A stretch of 64,000 nt of DNA from the NCBI GenBank assembly GCA_016718135.1, contig JADKEF010000001.1, forward strand, positions 493,001-557,000, read 5' to 3'. A program made the translations under genes and the position numbers. Numbering within the stretch: position 1 is the first letter of the stretch; every line of letters begins with the position of its first letter. Source of the DNA: Acidobacteriota bacterium. Its GTDB lineage: Bacteria; Acidobacteriota; Blastocatellia; Pyrinomonadales; Pyrinomonadaceae. The notes under the pieces are model-generated. The model worked only from the letters and a program-made list of their open reading frames with translations, ran no database searches and was not told the origin of the DNA. Below, piece by piece: positions 1 through 8,304 of the stretch.

Positions 1-62
1 GACGTTCGTCAGCCCAAAGAGTCGCCGAATGGTTCGGTAATATTCGTGGCCGATTTAGATAA
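1..62 (+). CDS. ftsA: FtsA C-terminal tail (partial)
   Basis: The frame starting at base 3 reads RSSAQRVAEWFGNIRGRFR and stops at 60-62. A short basic amphipathic segment with Trp-Phe at the very end of a protein is how FtsA anchors itself to the inner membrane, and ftsA normally lies directly upstream of ftsZ. The identification therefore rests on the tail motif plus position; only about 19 residues are visible and the rest lies outside the window. The other two frames give no family-like tail. Confidence 0.6.
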   Translation, partial: RSSAQRVAEWFGNIRGRFR

Positions 63-188
63 AGTTAACATTTGCATTTGAATTTTCGTCGCAAACCGTT
101 GTATGCTGATTGCCCGGTAGCACAATATCTTGTTATCTCGCGACAATCCGAAAATTCCTTGTTTTCACGTGATTTCGCTCCTAGAGCT

Positions 189-1346
189 ATGGGAAACTTT
201 ATTGAAATGGACGACACTCAAACCCCTACAGGCAGCCTAAAAATGTTCATTGACGAGCCACCGATCACCGGTGCTCGCATCAAGGTAATCGGTGTCGGCG
301 GTGGCGGAAGCAACGCTGTGAACCGCATGATCGATGCCGGGATAAAGGGCGTCGAGTTCATCGTCGCGAACACAGACCTCCAAGCTCTTGAGGCGTCAAA
401 GGCACCGATCAAAATTCAGCTCGGTAGCAGATCCACACGCGGCCTCGGTGCCGGCTCGAATCCGGAGATCGGCCGTCAGGCGGCTCTGGAGGATCATGAG
501 AAGATCCTTGACGTACTTGAAGGCTCGGACATGGTCTTTGTCACCGCCGGCCTTGGCGGCGGAACAGGAACAGGTGCGGCTCCGGTCGTTGCGTCGCTCG
601 CGATCGAGCTTGGTGCGTTGACCGTGGCTGTTGTGACCAAACCATTCACCGTTGAAGGCAAAAAGCGAATGGCGCAGGCTGAGCAAGGACTCGCTGACCT
701 TCGCGGATGTGTCGATACTCTGTTGACGATCCCGAATTCCAAGCTCCGCGAGGTCGAGGAAAAGATCACGATCATGGAGGCGTTTCGCCGTGCTGACGAT
801 GTCTTACTTCAGGCGGTTCGTGGCATCACTGATCTGATCATCACGCCGGGAATTATCAATCTTGATTTCGCAGACGTTCGCACGGTCATGCGCGGAATGG
901 GCGTTGCCCTGATGGGCATCGGTAAGGGTGAGGGCGAAGACGCTGCGTCGAAGGCGATGCGTGCCGCTCTGGACTACAAACTGCTCGAGGAAAATTCGAT
1001 CAAGGGAGCCAAAGCGGCCCTCATTAATGTCACCGGTGGCCCGAACATGGTTCTCGGCGAGGTCGAAGACGCGATCGGCATGATCGAGCAGGAAGCCGAC
1101 GACAATGCAGACATTATCTGGGGTAGCGTCATTCGCGAAGATATGGGCGACGAGATCAGGATCACGGTCATCGCGACAGGATTCGATTCCGCGATCGCAG
1201 AAAGTCTGCCAAAGCCGCGGAATGAGAACACGCATGCTGTCGCAGCAGCGGCTTCTCCAAAGGCGTCGGAGATCATGTTGCCGGCTGACCTGCTTCCGGT
1301 CGAAAATCTCGACACGCCGACATTTATGCGGCGGCAGGCTGACTAA
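189..1346 (+). CDS. ftsZ: Cell division protein FtsZ
   Basis: Tubulin-like GTPase that polymerises into the Z ring at midcell and recruits the divisome. The N-terminal glycine motif GVGGGGSNAVNRM (about residues 35-47) and the tubulin signature GGGTGTGAAP (about 123-132) are intact, as is the T7-loop region NLDFADV. The protein ends with DTPTFMRRQAD, matching the conserved C-terminal peptide that binds FtsA and ZipA-like partners; the linker before it is short. I chose ATG 189 (385 residues): the frame is open back to 72, but that 39-residue extension is unlike FtsZ. A gap of about 125 bases separates it from the ftsA end, and a strong hairpin follows. Confidence 0.97.
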   Translation: MGNFIEMDDTQTPTGSLKMFIDEPPITGARIKVIGVGGGGSNAVNRMIDAGIKGVEFIVANTDLQALEASKAPIKIQLGSRSTRGLGAGSNPEIGRQAALEDHEKILDVLEGSDMVFVTAGLGGGTGTGAAPVVASLAIELGALTVAVVTKPFTVEGKKRMAQAEQGLADLRGCVDTLLTIPNSKLREVEEKITIMEAFRRADDVLLQAVRGITDLIITPGIINLDFADVRTVMRGMGVALMGIGKGEGEDAASKAMRAALDYKLLEENSIKGAKAALINVTGGPNMVLGEVEDAIGMIEQEADDNADIIWGSVIREDMGDEIRITVIATGFDSAIAESLPKPRNENTHAVAAAASPKASEIMLPADLLPVENLDTPTFMRRQAD

Positions 1347-1371
1347 TTGTTTTTCAGACCTGTTTTGGTAT

Positions 1372-1408
1372 GAGCGAACGACGCGAGTTGTTCGCTCTTC
1401 TCCTTTTT
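1372..1408 (+). terminator. Rho-independent terminator after ftsZ
   Basis: GAGCGAAC (1372-1379) and GTTCGCTC (1390-1397) form a perfect 8-bp stem with a 10-base loop, followed by the pyrimidine-rich tract TTCTCCTTTTT. It lies between the ftsZ stop and the pdxA start, so it probably separates the two transcripts or attenuates read-through. Confidence 0.75.
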
Positions 1409-1425
1409 GGGATTATCTACTTAGA

Positions 1426-2421
1426 ATGACGCAGCTAATAAAAAACAAACCGGTGATCGGGATAACGATGGGCGATGCGGCGGGAATCGGGCCGGAGATC
1501 GTTCTCAAGTCGCTGTTGGACGCTGACATCCGTGCGACGAATCGTTGCGTCATCATCGGTGACGGTCGGCATCTACGAGATCTTACCGAGCGCCGACGGA
1601 TGGCATTGAAGCTCGTTGATTTTGGCGAAGAAGAAGTTGATGCCATTGAGATCTATGACCTGACTAACCTCAACTCCGCCCTCGATATCGGGAAAGATCA
1701 GGCGGTCACTGGTAAGGCGTCGGCGGAATGCATCGAAGCCGCCGTCAAACTCTGGAGCGAAGGCCGCATTGATGCGATCTCGACTGCTCCGATCAGTAAG
1801 AAGGCGATCGCACTTGGCGGCTACGATTATCCGGGTCATACCGAATTCCTTGCAAAATTGACGAACACTGAGAAGTTCGCCATGAGTTTCTTCGCCGATA
1901 AATTGCGGGTCGTGCTATTAACTACACATATCTCGCTCTCGAACGCCATCGATCGCGTGACGACCGAAGCCCTGATCGACCGCATTAGCTTCGCTGATAA
2001 AACTATCCGCGAGCTCCTCGGCAGAAAGATAAAGATCGCCGTTGCCGGGCTGAATCCGCACGCGTCCGAGGGCGGTATGTTTGGCAGCGAAGAGGCCGAG
2101 CGGATCACTCCGGCAATCGAACACTGCCGTGGGCTGGGCATCGAAGTAAGCGGGCCGTACGCGCCGGATACAATTTTCCTCCGTGGTTATAAGGGCGATT
2201 TTGATGCGGTCATCGCTCTGTATCACGATCAGGCGACGATCGCTGTTAAATCACTTTCGTTCGGATCCGGCGTTAATGTGACACTCGGACTGCCGTTAAT
2301 TCGCACCTCGGTCGATCACGGGACTGCATACGACATCGCAGGGAAGTGGCAGGCGGACGAGTCGAGTATGCAAGCCGCGATACGTTTGGCGGGTGAGCTC
2401 GCGGGCCGCAAATACAGTTAG
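1426..2421 (+). CDS. pdxA: 4-hydroxythreonine-4-phosphate dehydrogenase PdxA
   Basis: NAD(P)-dependent, metal-requiring enzyme of the DXP-dependent pyridoxal 5'-phosphate pathway; it oxidises 4-phosphohydroxy-L-threonine. Family motifs seen: GITMGDAAGIGPE near the N terminus, GHTEFLAKL, the metal-binding histidine regions LTTHISL, GLNPHASEGG and YHDQATI, and the C-terminal RTSVDHGTAYDIAG. The length of 331 residues from ATG 1426 matches the family. The frame is open further upstream (from 1105), but that stretch overlaps ftsZ and is not PdxA-like. It stands alone between the ftsZ terminator and the next gene. Confidence 0.95.
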   Translation: MTQLIKNKPVIGITMGDAAGIGPEIVLKSLLDADIRATNRCVIIGDGRHLRDLTERRRMALKLVDFGEEEVDAIEIYDLTNLNSALDIGKDQAVTGKASAECIEAAVKLWSEGRIDAISTAPISKKAIALGGYDYPGHTEFLAKLTNTEKFAMSFFADKLRVVLLTTHISLSNAIDRVTTEALIDRISFADKTIRELLGRKIKIAVAGLNPHASEGGMFGSEEAERITPAIEHCRGLGIEVSGPYAPDTIFLRGYKGDFDAVIALYHDQATIAVKSLSFGSGVNVTLGLPLIRTSVDHGTAYDIAGKWQADESSMQAAIRLAGELAGRKYS

Positions 2422-2499
2422 CCCTAAAGCCGTCAAATCTGTTAAAATCGCATTCGCGTCACCTGATGTGCTGATCAGATCGCGTCTTTATTTCAAGCC

Positions 2500-3804
2500 A
2501 TGGATCAACCCAACCGCCCCAAACTACTACTTGCAGACGACTCCGTGACGATCCGTAAGGTCGTCGAACTAACTTTTGCCGACGAAGGTATCGACGTCAC
2601 GACCGTCGGCGATTCGGCGACGGCGATGACCCGTTTTGTCGAGATCCAGCCGGACATCGTACTGGTGGATGCCGGGCTCGACGGCACCAGCGGTTATCAG
2701 ATCTGCGAGATGATCAAGTCGGACGACGCGACGCGACACATTCCGGTGCTCCTGCTCATCGGTTCCTTCGAGCCGTTTGATCAGGACGAGGCCGAGCGGG
2801 TTCAGGCTGACGGTTTTTTGACCAAGCCCTTTCATTCGATCCGCGATCTTGTAGCTCGGATTTGGGAATTGCTGGGGCAGGACAAGGCGGCACCTCAATC
2901 CCCTCCTGCCGCTGTCGAAGCATTCGGAGGGGAGCACGAGTCGCTCGAGCACATTTCGAGCGATCTAACTGCTATCCCGGCGTCCAGCGAGGACGATGAT
3001 ATCGAGGAACTCTACCGCAGCAGCTTTGCCGAGACGGTCGAGATCGACGAGTACGACACTGTTGACGATATGCTCGGAGATTCGGCTCTCGATGACGAGA
3101 TGATCGAGGCGAGCTATCCGACCGAGGCCTACACCAACGACCTCAACGGCCTGATCCCAGATGCCGCCCCCCCGGCGGAGACATTTCCGGTAAGTGCCCC
3201 GATCGCCGATACAAAAGAATTTGACTGGTCACCGACAGCGGTTGTTTCCGAACCCATCGAGGCAACAACTCCGACATTTGAACCGAAGTTTGTTTTTGAT
3301 GAGACCGCTGACGAACCGAAAGACGTGACTAGTGAGACACCGTACGAACCGACTGAGACGGTTGCCGAGGTTTCGCAATTTGAGCGGATCGTGGATGACG
3401 AAGATCTTGGTCTCGATGCTTTGATCGGAACGAACACTGCGGTTGAGGCCGAACCTGCGGCAGAAACGGAAGAGGAAGTAGCAGTTGCAGCGGCAGAAAC
3501 AGTTACGGAAGAAACGCAGGCTGAAGAGATAATCGATGAGCAAGCGACGAAAACGTCCGAGCCTGAGATATGGCCTGAGGTCGAATCGGCACGGGCTGAG
3601 CAATCCGAGGTGCAAATGCCCGCGATCACGCCCGAAATGCTCGATATCATCGCGGAAAAGGTCGTCGCACGCCTTTCGGACAGTGTCATTCGTGAGGTCG
3701 CGCTTGAGGCGGTTCCACGAATCGCTGAGAAGCTTATCCGCGAGGCTCTGAGCGATACCGGCAGGTCGAACGAGAACAAAGAAGCCAAGGAAACAGCAGC
3801 TTAG
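2500..3804 (+). CDS. Receiver-domain protein with long acidic tail
   Basis: Residues about 8-125 are a response-regulator receiver domain with the acidic pair D13/D14, the likely phosphoacceptor D57 and conserved lysine K109 in the FLTKPF motif. No DNA-binding or enzymatic output domain follows. Instead there is a roughly 250-residue low-complexity region very rich in Glu, Asp, Ala and Thr, then a C-terminal helical block (about 378-415, containing KVVARLSDSVIREVALEAVP). I recall similar receiver-plus-acidic-linker proteins in Acidobacteria and Myxobacteria, but no defined function. It probably acts by protein-protein interaction. It ends in a strong terminator and no cognate kinase is adjacent. 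Confidence 0.8.
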   Translation: MDQPNRPKLLLADDSVTIRKVVELTFADEGIDVTTVGDSATAMTRFVEIQPDIVLVDAGLDGTSGYQICEMIKSDDATRHIPVLLLIGSFEPFDQDEAERVQADGFLTKPFHSIRDLVARIWELLGQDKAAPQSPPAAVEAFGGEHESLEHISSDLTAIPASSEDDDIEELYRSSFAETVEIDEYDTVDDMLGDSALDDEMIEASYPTEAYTNDLNGLIPDAAPPAETFPVSAPIADTKEFDWSPTAVVSEPIEATTPTFEPKFVFDETADEPKDVTSETPYEPTETVAEVSQFERIVDDEDLGLDALIGTNTAVEAEPAAETEEEVAVAAAETVTEETQAEEIIDEQATKTSEPEIWPEVESARAEQSEVQMPAITPEMLDIIAEKVVARLSDSVIREVALEAVPRIAEKLIREALSDTGRSNENKEAKETAA

Positions 3805-3825
3805 ACGTCATTGGAATCTATTTTT

Positions 3826-3869
3826 GCGGCCGGTTTTCAGCAGAGAATGAAAACCGGCCGCTTTGTTTT
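3826..3869 (+). terminator. Rho-independent terminator
   Basis: A perfect 14-bp inverted repeat, GCGGCCGGTTTTCA (3826-3839) against TGAAAACCGGCCGC (3848-3861), with an 8-base loop and the trailing tract TTTGTTTT. It sits between the receiver protein and valS. Confidence 0.92.
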
Positions 3870-3898
3870 AGAATAGAGGTTTTACACAGGCAATCATT

Positions 3899-6553
3899 AT
3901 GGAACTCGCAAAGGCCTACGACCCTAAATCGGCCGAAGAAAATCATTACAAACGTTGGGAAGAGAGCGGTTTTTTCCGTCCTGAGATAAATCAGGATCCG
4001 AACGCCAAGAAATATTCGATCGTCATCCCGCCGCCGAACGTCACCGGCAGCCTGCACATGGGCCACGCCTTGCAGCACACGATCATGGACGTGCTGACGC
4101 GTTGGAAACGCATGCAGGGCTACAAAACGCTATGGCTGCCGGGAACTGATCACGCCGGAATTTCGGTCCAGCGAAAGGTTGTTGAGCAATTGCGAAAGGA
4201 CGAGAATAAATCGCCGCTCGATATCGGACGCGAGGAATTCATCCAGCGTGCCTGGAGATGGAAGGAGCAATACGGCAACACCATCACCGAACAGATGCGT
4301 CGCGAAGGTGCGTCGGTCGATTGGACGCGGCACCGTTTTACGATGGACGAGAGCCTGTCGCTGGCAGTGCGAAATGTTTTCTGCACGCTTTATGACGAAG
4401 GCTGGATCTATCGCGGCCTCCGGATCGTGAATTGGTGTCCGAAAGATAAGACGGTTCTATCTGATCTGGAAGTGAAAGAAGAAACGAAGAAAGACGGAAA
4501 GCTCACTTACCTCAAATATCCTGTCATCGGGACGGACGAAACGGTAACGGTTGCTACGACGCGTCCCGAGACGATGCTTGGCGATACTGCGGTTGCGGTG
4601 AGCCCTTCGGATGAACGGTACAAACACCTTGTCGGCAAGACCATCGCACTTCCGCTTACGAATAGGGAAATTCCTATCGTCGCGGACGAATACGTGGATG
4701 CCGAGTTTGGAACCGGTGCAGTGAAAGTAACCCCGGCGCATGATCCTAATGACTATCTGATCGGCCAGCGGCATGATCTGGAACAACTCCTCATCATGGA
4801 CGACTCGGGCAAGATGAATGCGGCGGCGGGCGAGGAGTTCGTTGGGCTCGATAGATTCGTTGCACGGGCGAAGGTTGTCGAGATGTTCGAGGAGCTCGGG
4901 CTGCTTGAGAAGGTGGACGATTACGAGATCACGCTGCCGGTTTGCGAGCGGTGCAAGACGATCGTCGAGCCGATACTGTCGGAACAGTGGTTCGTGAAGA
5001 TGGACGAGATGCGCGATATGGCTCTCGACTTGATGCGGGACGAAGGCGTGCCGCATTTCTCGCCGCAGGTTCCGCATGAAAAGGTTTACACCGCGTGGCT
5101 CGAGAATCTGAAAGATTGGACGATCTCGCGGCAGCTTTGGTGGGGACATCAAATTCCGGCGTGGTACGACGAGGATGGAAATGTTTTCGTCGGCCGCACG
5201 GAAGCCGAGGCGGTCGAGAAATCGTGCGGGAAGACTTTGAAGCAGGACAGCGATGTTCTCGATACGTGGTTTTCGAGCGGTTTGTGGGCGTTTAGCACCT
5301 TTGGCTGGACAGCGCAGGGCGACGCGGCTGACTTTTCCGATGATCTCGAAGATTTTCTGCCGACCGACGTACTCGTCACCGGCCGAGACATCATCTTTCT
5401 GTGGGTTTCGCGGATGATAATGCTGACGAAGAAGTTCACGGGGCAGAAGGCGTTTGAGGATGTTGTTATTACCGGGACGGTTCTCGGCAAAGACGGCAAG
5501 CCGATGTCGAAGTCACGTAACAACGGCGTCGATCCGATCGAGATGTTCGACAAATACGGCGTGGACGCGACGCGTATTTACCTCGCGTCGATCGCGACCG
5601 GTGCCGATATTAAATGGAACGACACCGGCGTCGAGATGTACCGGAACTTCGCTAATAAGATCTGGAACGCTACGCGGTTTTGTCTGATGAATTCCGAAGG
5701 CATTGCGGTCGATCACGCCAGCCTAATGGCCGACGACATGCCGCTGCCGGACAAGTGGATAGTTTCGCGGCTCAATAAGACTGCGATGGACGTAAATAAA
5801 GCGCTCGATAAGTATGAGTTCCACACCGCGGTCTCGCTGCTATACCATTTTTTCTGGGACGATTTCTGCGATTGGTACATCGAGCTGAAGAAGGACGAGA
5901 TCAACGGCGGTGATGCGGCCTCGACTACGCGGATAATTACCATTCTCGAGATCGCGATCAGGATGCTGCATCCGTTTATGCCTTATCTGACGGAAGATCT
6001 GTGGCTGAAACTGCCGGGGATCTCGAGCGAATTGCACAACGCCGCTTATTCCGAAGCCGCTGCGACCGTTATGCTGACGAGTTTCCCCCCCGGGGACGCG
6101 GCGGCGATCGATGAGCGGGCAGAGCGGGAGATGGACGCGGTGATCGATGTGATCAAAAAGGTGCGGAACATCCGTGCCGAGATGAATATCTCGACGGCGA
6201 TCAAGTTTACGGTGCATATCGCGGCGGACGCGGGCGTCCAGGAAGTATTTCGAGCCAACGAAGCTCAGATATTAAAGCTCGCGAAGGCTGAGGCGCTTGT
6301 GATCGCGGCCGAACTCGACGTTCCGCGTGCGTCGGCAAAGGCCGTCACCAACGACGCCCGCCTCGCCGTCCCGCTCGAAGGCCTCATCGACTTCGACGTC
6401 GAACGCACGCGGCTGAATAACCAGATCACAAAGCTCACCGAAGAAAAAACCCGCCTCGACGGCCAGCTATCCAACGCAAACTTCGTCGACCGAGCCCCTG
6501 CGGAGAAGGTCACGGAATTACGCGACCGTTCAATGGAGCTAGAAGCAAATTGA
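3899..6553 (+). CDS. valS: Valyl-tRNA synthetase
   Basis: Class I aminoacyl-tRNA synthetase that charges tRNA-Val, with an editing domain. The HIGH-type motif is HMGH (about residues 53-56 in PPPNVTGSLHMGHAL); the KMSKS loop is KPMSKS near residue 534; the CP1 editing region includes TTRPETMLGDTAVAV. The last ~60 residues form the tRNA-binding coiled coil typical of ValRS (FDVERTRLNNQITKLTEEK). At 884 residues it is full length. It has its own transcription unit: a strong terminator lies upstream and a bidirectional one downstream. Confidence 0.98.
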   Translation: MELAKAYDPKSAEENHYKRWEESGFFRPEINQDPNAKKYSIVIPPPNVTGSLHMGHALQHTIMDVLTRWKRMQGYKTLWLPGTDHAGISVQRKVVEQLRKDENKSPLDIGREEFIQRAWRWKEQYGNTITEQMRREGASVDWTRHRFTMDESLSLAVRNVFCTLYDEGWIYRGLRIVNWCPKDKTVLSDLEVKEETKKDGKLTYLKYPVIGTDETVTVATTRPETMLGDTAVAVSPSDERYKHLVGKTIALPLTNREIPIVADEYVDAEFGTGAVKVTPAHDPNDYLIGQRHDLEQLLIMDDSGKMNAAAGEEFVGLDRFVARAKVVEMFEELGLLEKVDDYEITLPVCERCKTIVEPILSEQWFVKMDEMRDMALDLMRDEGVPHFSPQVPHEKVYTAWLENLKDWTISRQLWWGHQIPAWYDEDGNVFVGRTEAEAVEKSCGKTLKQDSDVLDTWFSSGLWAFSTFGWTAQGDAADFSDDLEDFLPTDVLVTGRDIIFLWVSRMIMLTKKFTGQKAFEDVVITGTVLGKDGKPMSKSRNNGVDPIEMFDKYGVDATRIYLASIATGADIKWNDTGVEMYRNFANKIWNATRFCLMNSEGIAVDHASLMADDMPLPDKWIVSRLNKTAMDVNKALDKYEFHTAVSLLYHFFWDDFCDWYIELKKDEINGGDAASTTRIITILEIAIRMLHPFMPYLTEDLWLKLPGISSELHNAAYSEAAATVMLTSFPPGDAAAIDERAEREMDAVIDVIKKVRNIRAEMNISTAIKFTVHIAADAGVQEVFRANEAQILKLAKAEALVIAAELDVPRASAKAVTNDARLAVPLEGLIDFDVERTRLNNQITKLTEEKTRLDGQLSNANFVDRAPAEKVTELRDRSMELEAN

Positions 6554-6609
6554 AACATTAGAGAGCAATGTCGAGGCTTTGGGTTGATCGCCGCGTGTAT
6601 CTCTGCAAC

Positions 6610-6643
6610 AAAAAAGCGGACCGGTGTGGCCGGTCCGCTTTCT
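6610..6643. terminator. Bidirectional terminator between valS and lipoprotein gene
   Basis: AGCGGACCGG (6615-6624) pairs perfectly with CCGGTCCGCT (6630-6639) across a 5-base loop. It is flanked by an A tract on the left and a T-rich tract on the right, so it can terminate both the rightward valS transcript and the leftward lipoprotein transcript. Confidence 0.9.
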
Positions 6644-6667
6644 TGCTGTTTGCGAGTAAAATTCGTT

Positions 6668-7141
6668 TTATTTGTCGTCTTTAGCGTCGTCGGAGGCCGA
6701 ATCGTCGCTGTCTTCGTCCTTATTAGCTGACGGCGGAGGTGCCGGGGCGGCTTCGATGGTGATGGCGACGGATTTGGTGTCTTTCTTCTCGCCTTTTTCG
6801 TCAAGCATTTCAGCGAAGACGGTGTATTTGCCGCCTTTTACGCCTGCTGGCAGGGGCAAATTGTACTGAGCGGTTCCGCTCGACGGCAAATCGACCTTGA
6901 CCTCGGTTCCGGGGACGAGTGTGTTCTTCTCGTCATGGAGGTACATCTTGGTCGTCGTCTTGCTCATGCTGCCTGAGATGATCGCATTAGCGTAAAGCGT
7001 TTCGCCGGCCTTGAACGTGGTCGCCTCGGTCTTGCCGTCTTTGTCTTTAGACGTCTTGAAGCTGCTCAAACTCGCTGTCGAAAAGCTGCACGCGGCTGCA
7101 AATACGATGAGCGAGAGGAAAATTGATAATTTGGTCTTCAC
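6668..7141 (-). CDS. Putative lipoprotein with Ig-like fold
   Basis: A 157-residue protein with a lipoprotein signal peptide: hydrophobic core then FAAAC, so lipidation at Cys18 is expected. The mature part looks beta-rich (LYANAIISG, AQYNLPLPAGVKGGKYTVFAEM), consistent with an Ig-like or CARDB-like domain, and the C terminus is a very acidic Asp/Ser/Lys tail. I do not recognise a named family. It is transcribed convergently with valS and shares its bidirectional terminator. Envelope localisation is inferred from the lipobox. Confidence 0.75.
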   Translation of the reverse strand: MKTKLSIFLSLIVFAAACSFSTASLSSFKTSKDKDGKTEATTFKAGETLYANAIISGSMSKTTTKMYLHDEKNTLVPGTEVKVDLPSSGTAQYNLPLPAGVKGGKYTVFAEMLDEKGEKKDTKSVAITIEAAPAPPPSANKDEDSDDSASDDAKDDK

Positions 7142-7220
7142 GGGGTGTCTCCTAAGTTTCTAAGTTTTAAGAAAATGTGAGGATACAGTTGCGGTGAATG
7201 AAAGTCAAAAAGAGCAGGAA

Positions 7221-7314
7221 TTCACCACAGAGACATAGAGAGCACAGAGACAGAGTTCGGGCTTTATGGTTTTACAAAAGATATCTCTGTGACCTCTGTG
7301 TTCTCCGTGGTGAA
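7221..7314. repeat. Dispersed inverted repeat, CACAGAGA type
   Basis: Two imperfect 30-base arms, starting TTCACCACAGAGACATAGAG (7221-7240) and ending in the complement of the same sequence (7284-7314, CTCCGTGGTGAA), flank a spacer of about 33 bases. Each arm is itself built from reiterated CAGAGA units. It sits 36 bases upstream of nadC. Related GCAGAGA-type elements occur at 31860 and 42652. Confidence 0.75.
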
Positions 7315-7349
7315 TCTCTTTTCTCCATCTTTGTGTTAAATTAAGTGCT

Positions 7350-8207
7350 ATGAATTGGCTGGAAAGCGGCGATGTTTTAGCGGCGGTTGGGGAATTTCTC
7401 GCGGAGGACATCGGCCGCGGCGATATTACTACGACGGCGTGTGTTCCGCAGAATACGCGGGGTATAGGGCGGTTTTTGGCGAAGGAATATCTCGTCCTTT
7501 GTGGCCTCGATGTTGCCGAAGCGGTCTTTTTTCACCTCGACCCCGACAGCAGCGAGATCGAAGCTTCCTTTCAGGAAGGCGACGAGATCGAATCGGGAAC
7601 CGTTTTTGCGACGTTGAAAGGCTACGCGGATGTTCTCCTCGTCGGCGAACGCACATCTCTGAATTTGATCCAGCGAATGTCGGGTATCGCGACGTTGACG
7701 CGGGCCTACGTGAAAGCGATCGAGGGCACGAAGGCTCAGATCGTTGATACGCGGAAGACAACGCCGGGTCTGCGGATACTTGAGAAATACGCAGTGACGG
7801 TTGGTGGTGGCAAGAATCACCGTATGGGACTCGACGACGGCGTGCTGATCAAGGACAACCACATTGCCCTTGCCGGCGGCATTACGGAAGCCGTCCAAGC
7901 GGCCAAGAATAAGGTCGGGCATCTCCACAAGATCGAAGTCGAGATCTCAAACTGGGCCCAATTAAGAGAAGCCATCGAGGCCGGAGCCGAGATCGTCATG
8001 CTCGACAACCAAACTCCCGACGAGGCCGCGAAACTCGTACAAATGGCACGTTCGATGAATCCAAACGTGCTGATCGAAGCTTCCGGCGGCATGGACCTCG
8101 ATCGTGTGCGTTCGTTTGCTGAGGCTGGAGTTGATCTGATCTCCGTCGGTCGGCTGACGCATTCGGCCCGTGCGGTTGATATTAGTTTCAAGATTCAGAT
8201 CGCTTAG
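7350..8207 (+). CDS. nadC: Nicotinate-nucleotide pyrophosphorylase (quinolinate phosphoribosyltransferase)
   Basis: Converts quinolinate and PRPP to nicotinate mononucleotide in de novo NAD synthesis. Family features: N-terminal AEDIGRGDITT, then TRKTTPGLRILEKYAV with GGGKNHRMGL (substrate-binding Arg/Lys/His residues), IEVEISN, MLDNQTPDE and the C-terminal barrel end EASGGMDLDRVRSFAEAGVDLISVG. Its 285 residues are the usual length. ATG 7350 immediately precedes the conserved N-terminal helix. nadA and nadB are not in the window. Repeats flank it on both sides. Confidence 0.96.
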   Translation: MNWLESGDVLAAVGEFLAEDIGRGDITTTACVPQNTRGIGRFLAKEYLVLCGLDVAEAVFFHLDPDSSEIEASFQEGDEIESGTVFATLKGYADVLLVGERTSLNLIQRMSGIATLTRAYVKAIEGTKAQIVDTRKTTPGLRILEKYAVTVGGGKNHRMGLDDGVLIKDNHIALAGGITEAVQAAKNKVGHLHKIEVEISNWAQLREAIEAGAEIVMLDNQTPDEAAKLVQMARSMNPNVLIEASGGMDLDRVRSFAEAGVDLISVGRLTHSARAVDISFKIQIA

Positions 8208-8208
8208 A

Positions 8209-8304
8209 CGGAACAGCCTGCGTGAGCGGGCGGCGTGGCGCTGGCTACAAAATCCGTTCCGTTCGACCCGAACTGTCTGCCACCCGCTTACGCAGGTGGT
8301 TCTG
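8209..8304. repeat. Inverted repeat, CCGCTTACGCAGG type, entering the CPBP stop codon
   Basis: The arm around AGCCTGCGTGAGCGGGCGG (8215-8233) is the imperfect complement of CTGCCACCCGCTTACGCAGG (8277-8296). The right arm contains the stop codon (8288-8290) and last residues of the leftward CPBP gene. The structure lies between two convergent genes and may act as their terminator. A shorter CTGCTTACGCAG motif recurs at 27290. Confidence 0.65.

Noticed and set aside
3129..3788. Long open frame (219 codons) on the minus strand
   Set aside because: It mirrors the acidic low-complexity region of the receiver-domain gene; the GA-rich coding strand creates Ser/Val-rich open frames in the complement. 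No ribosome-binding site or family features.
4457..5152. 231-codon minus-strand frame inside valS
   Set aside because: Arises from codon bias of valS on the opposite strand; the residue composition is Arg/His-rich and no domain is recognisable.
7221..7314. Possible CRISPR array because of repeated CAGAGA units
   Set aside because: The units are unequal and form two inverted arms rather than direct repeats with unique spacers, and no cas genes are present.
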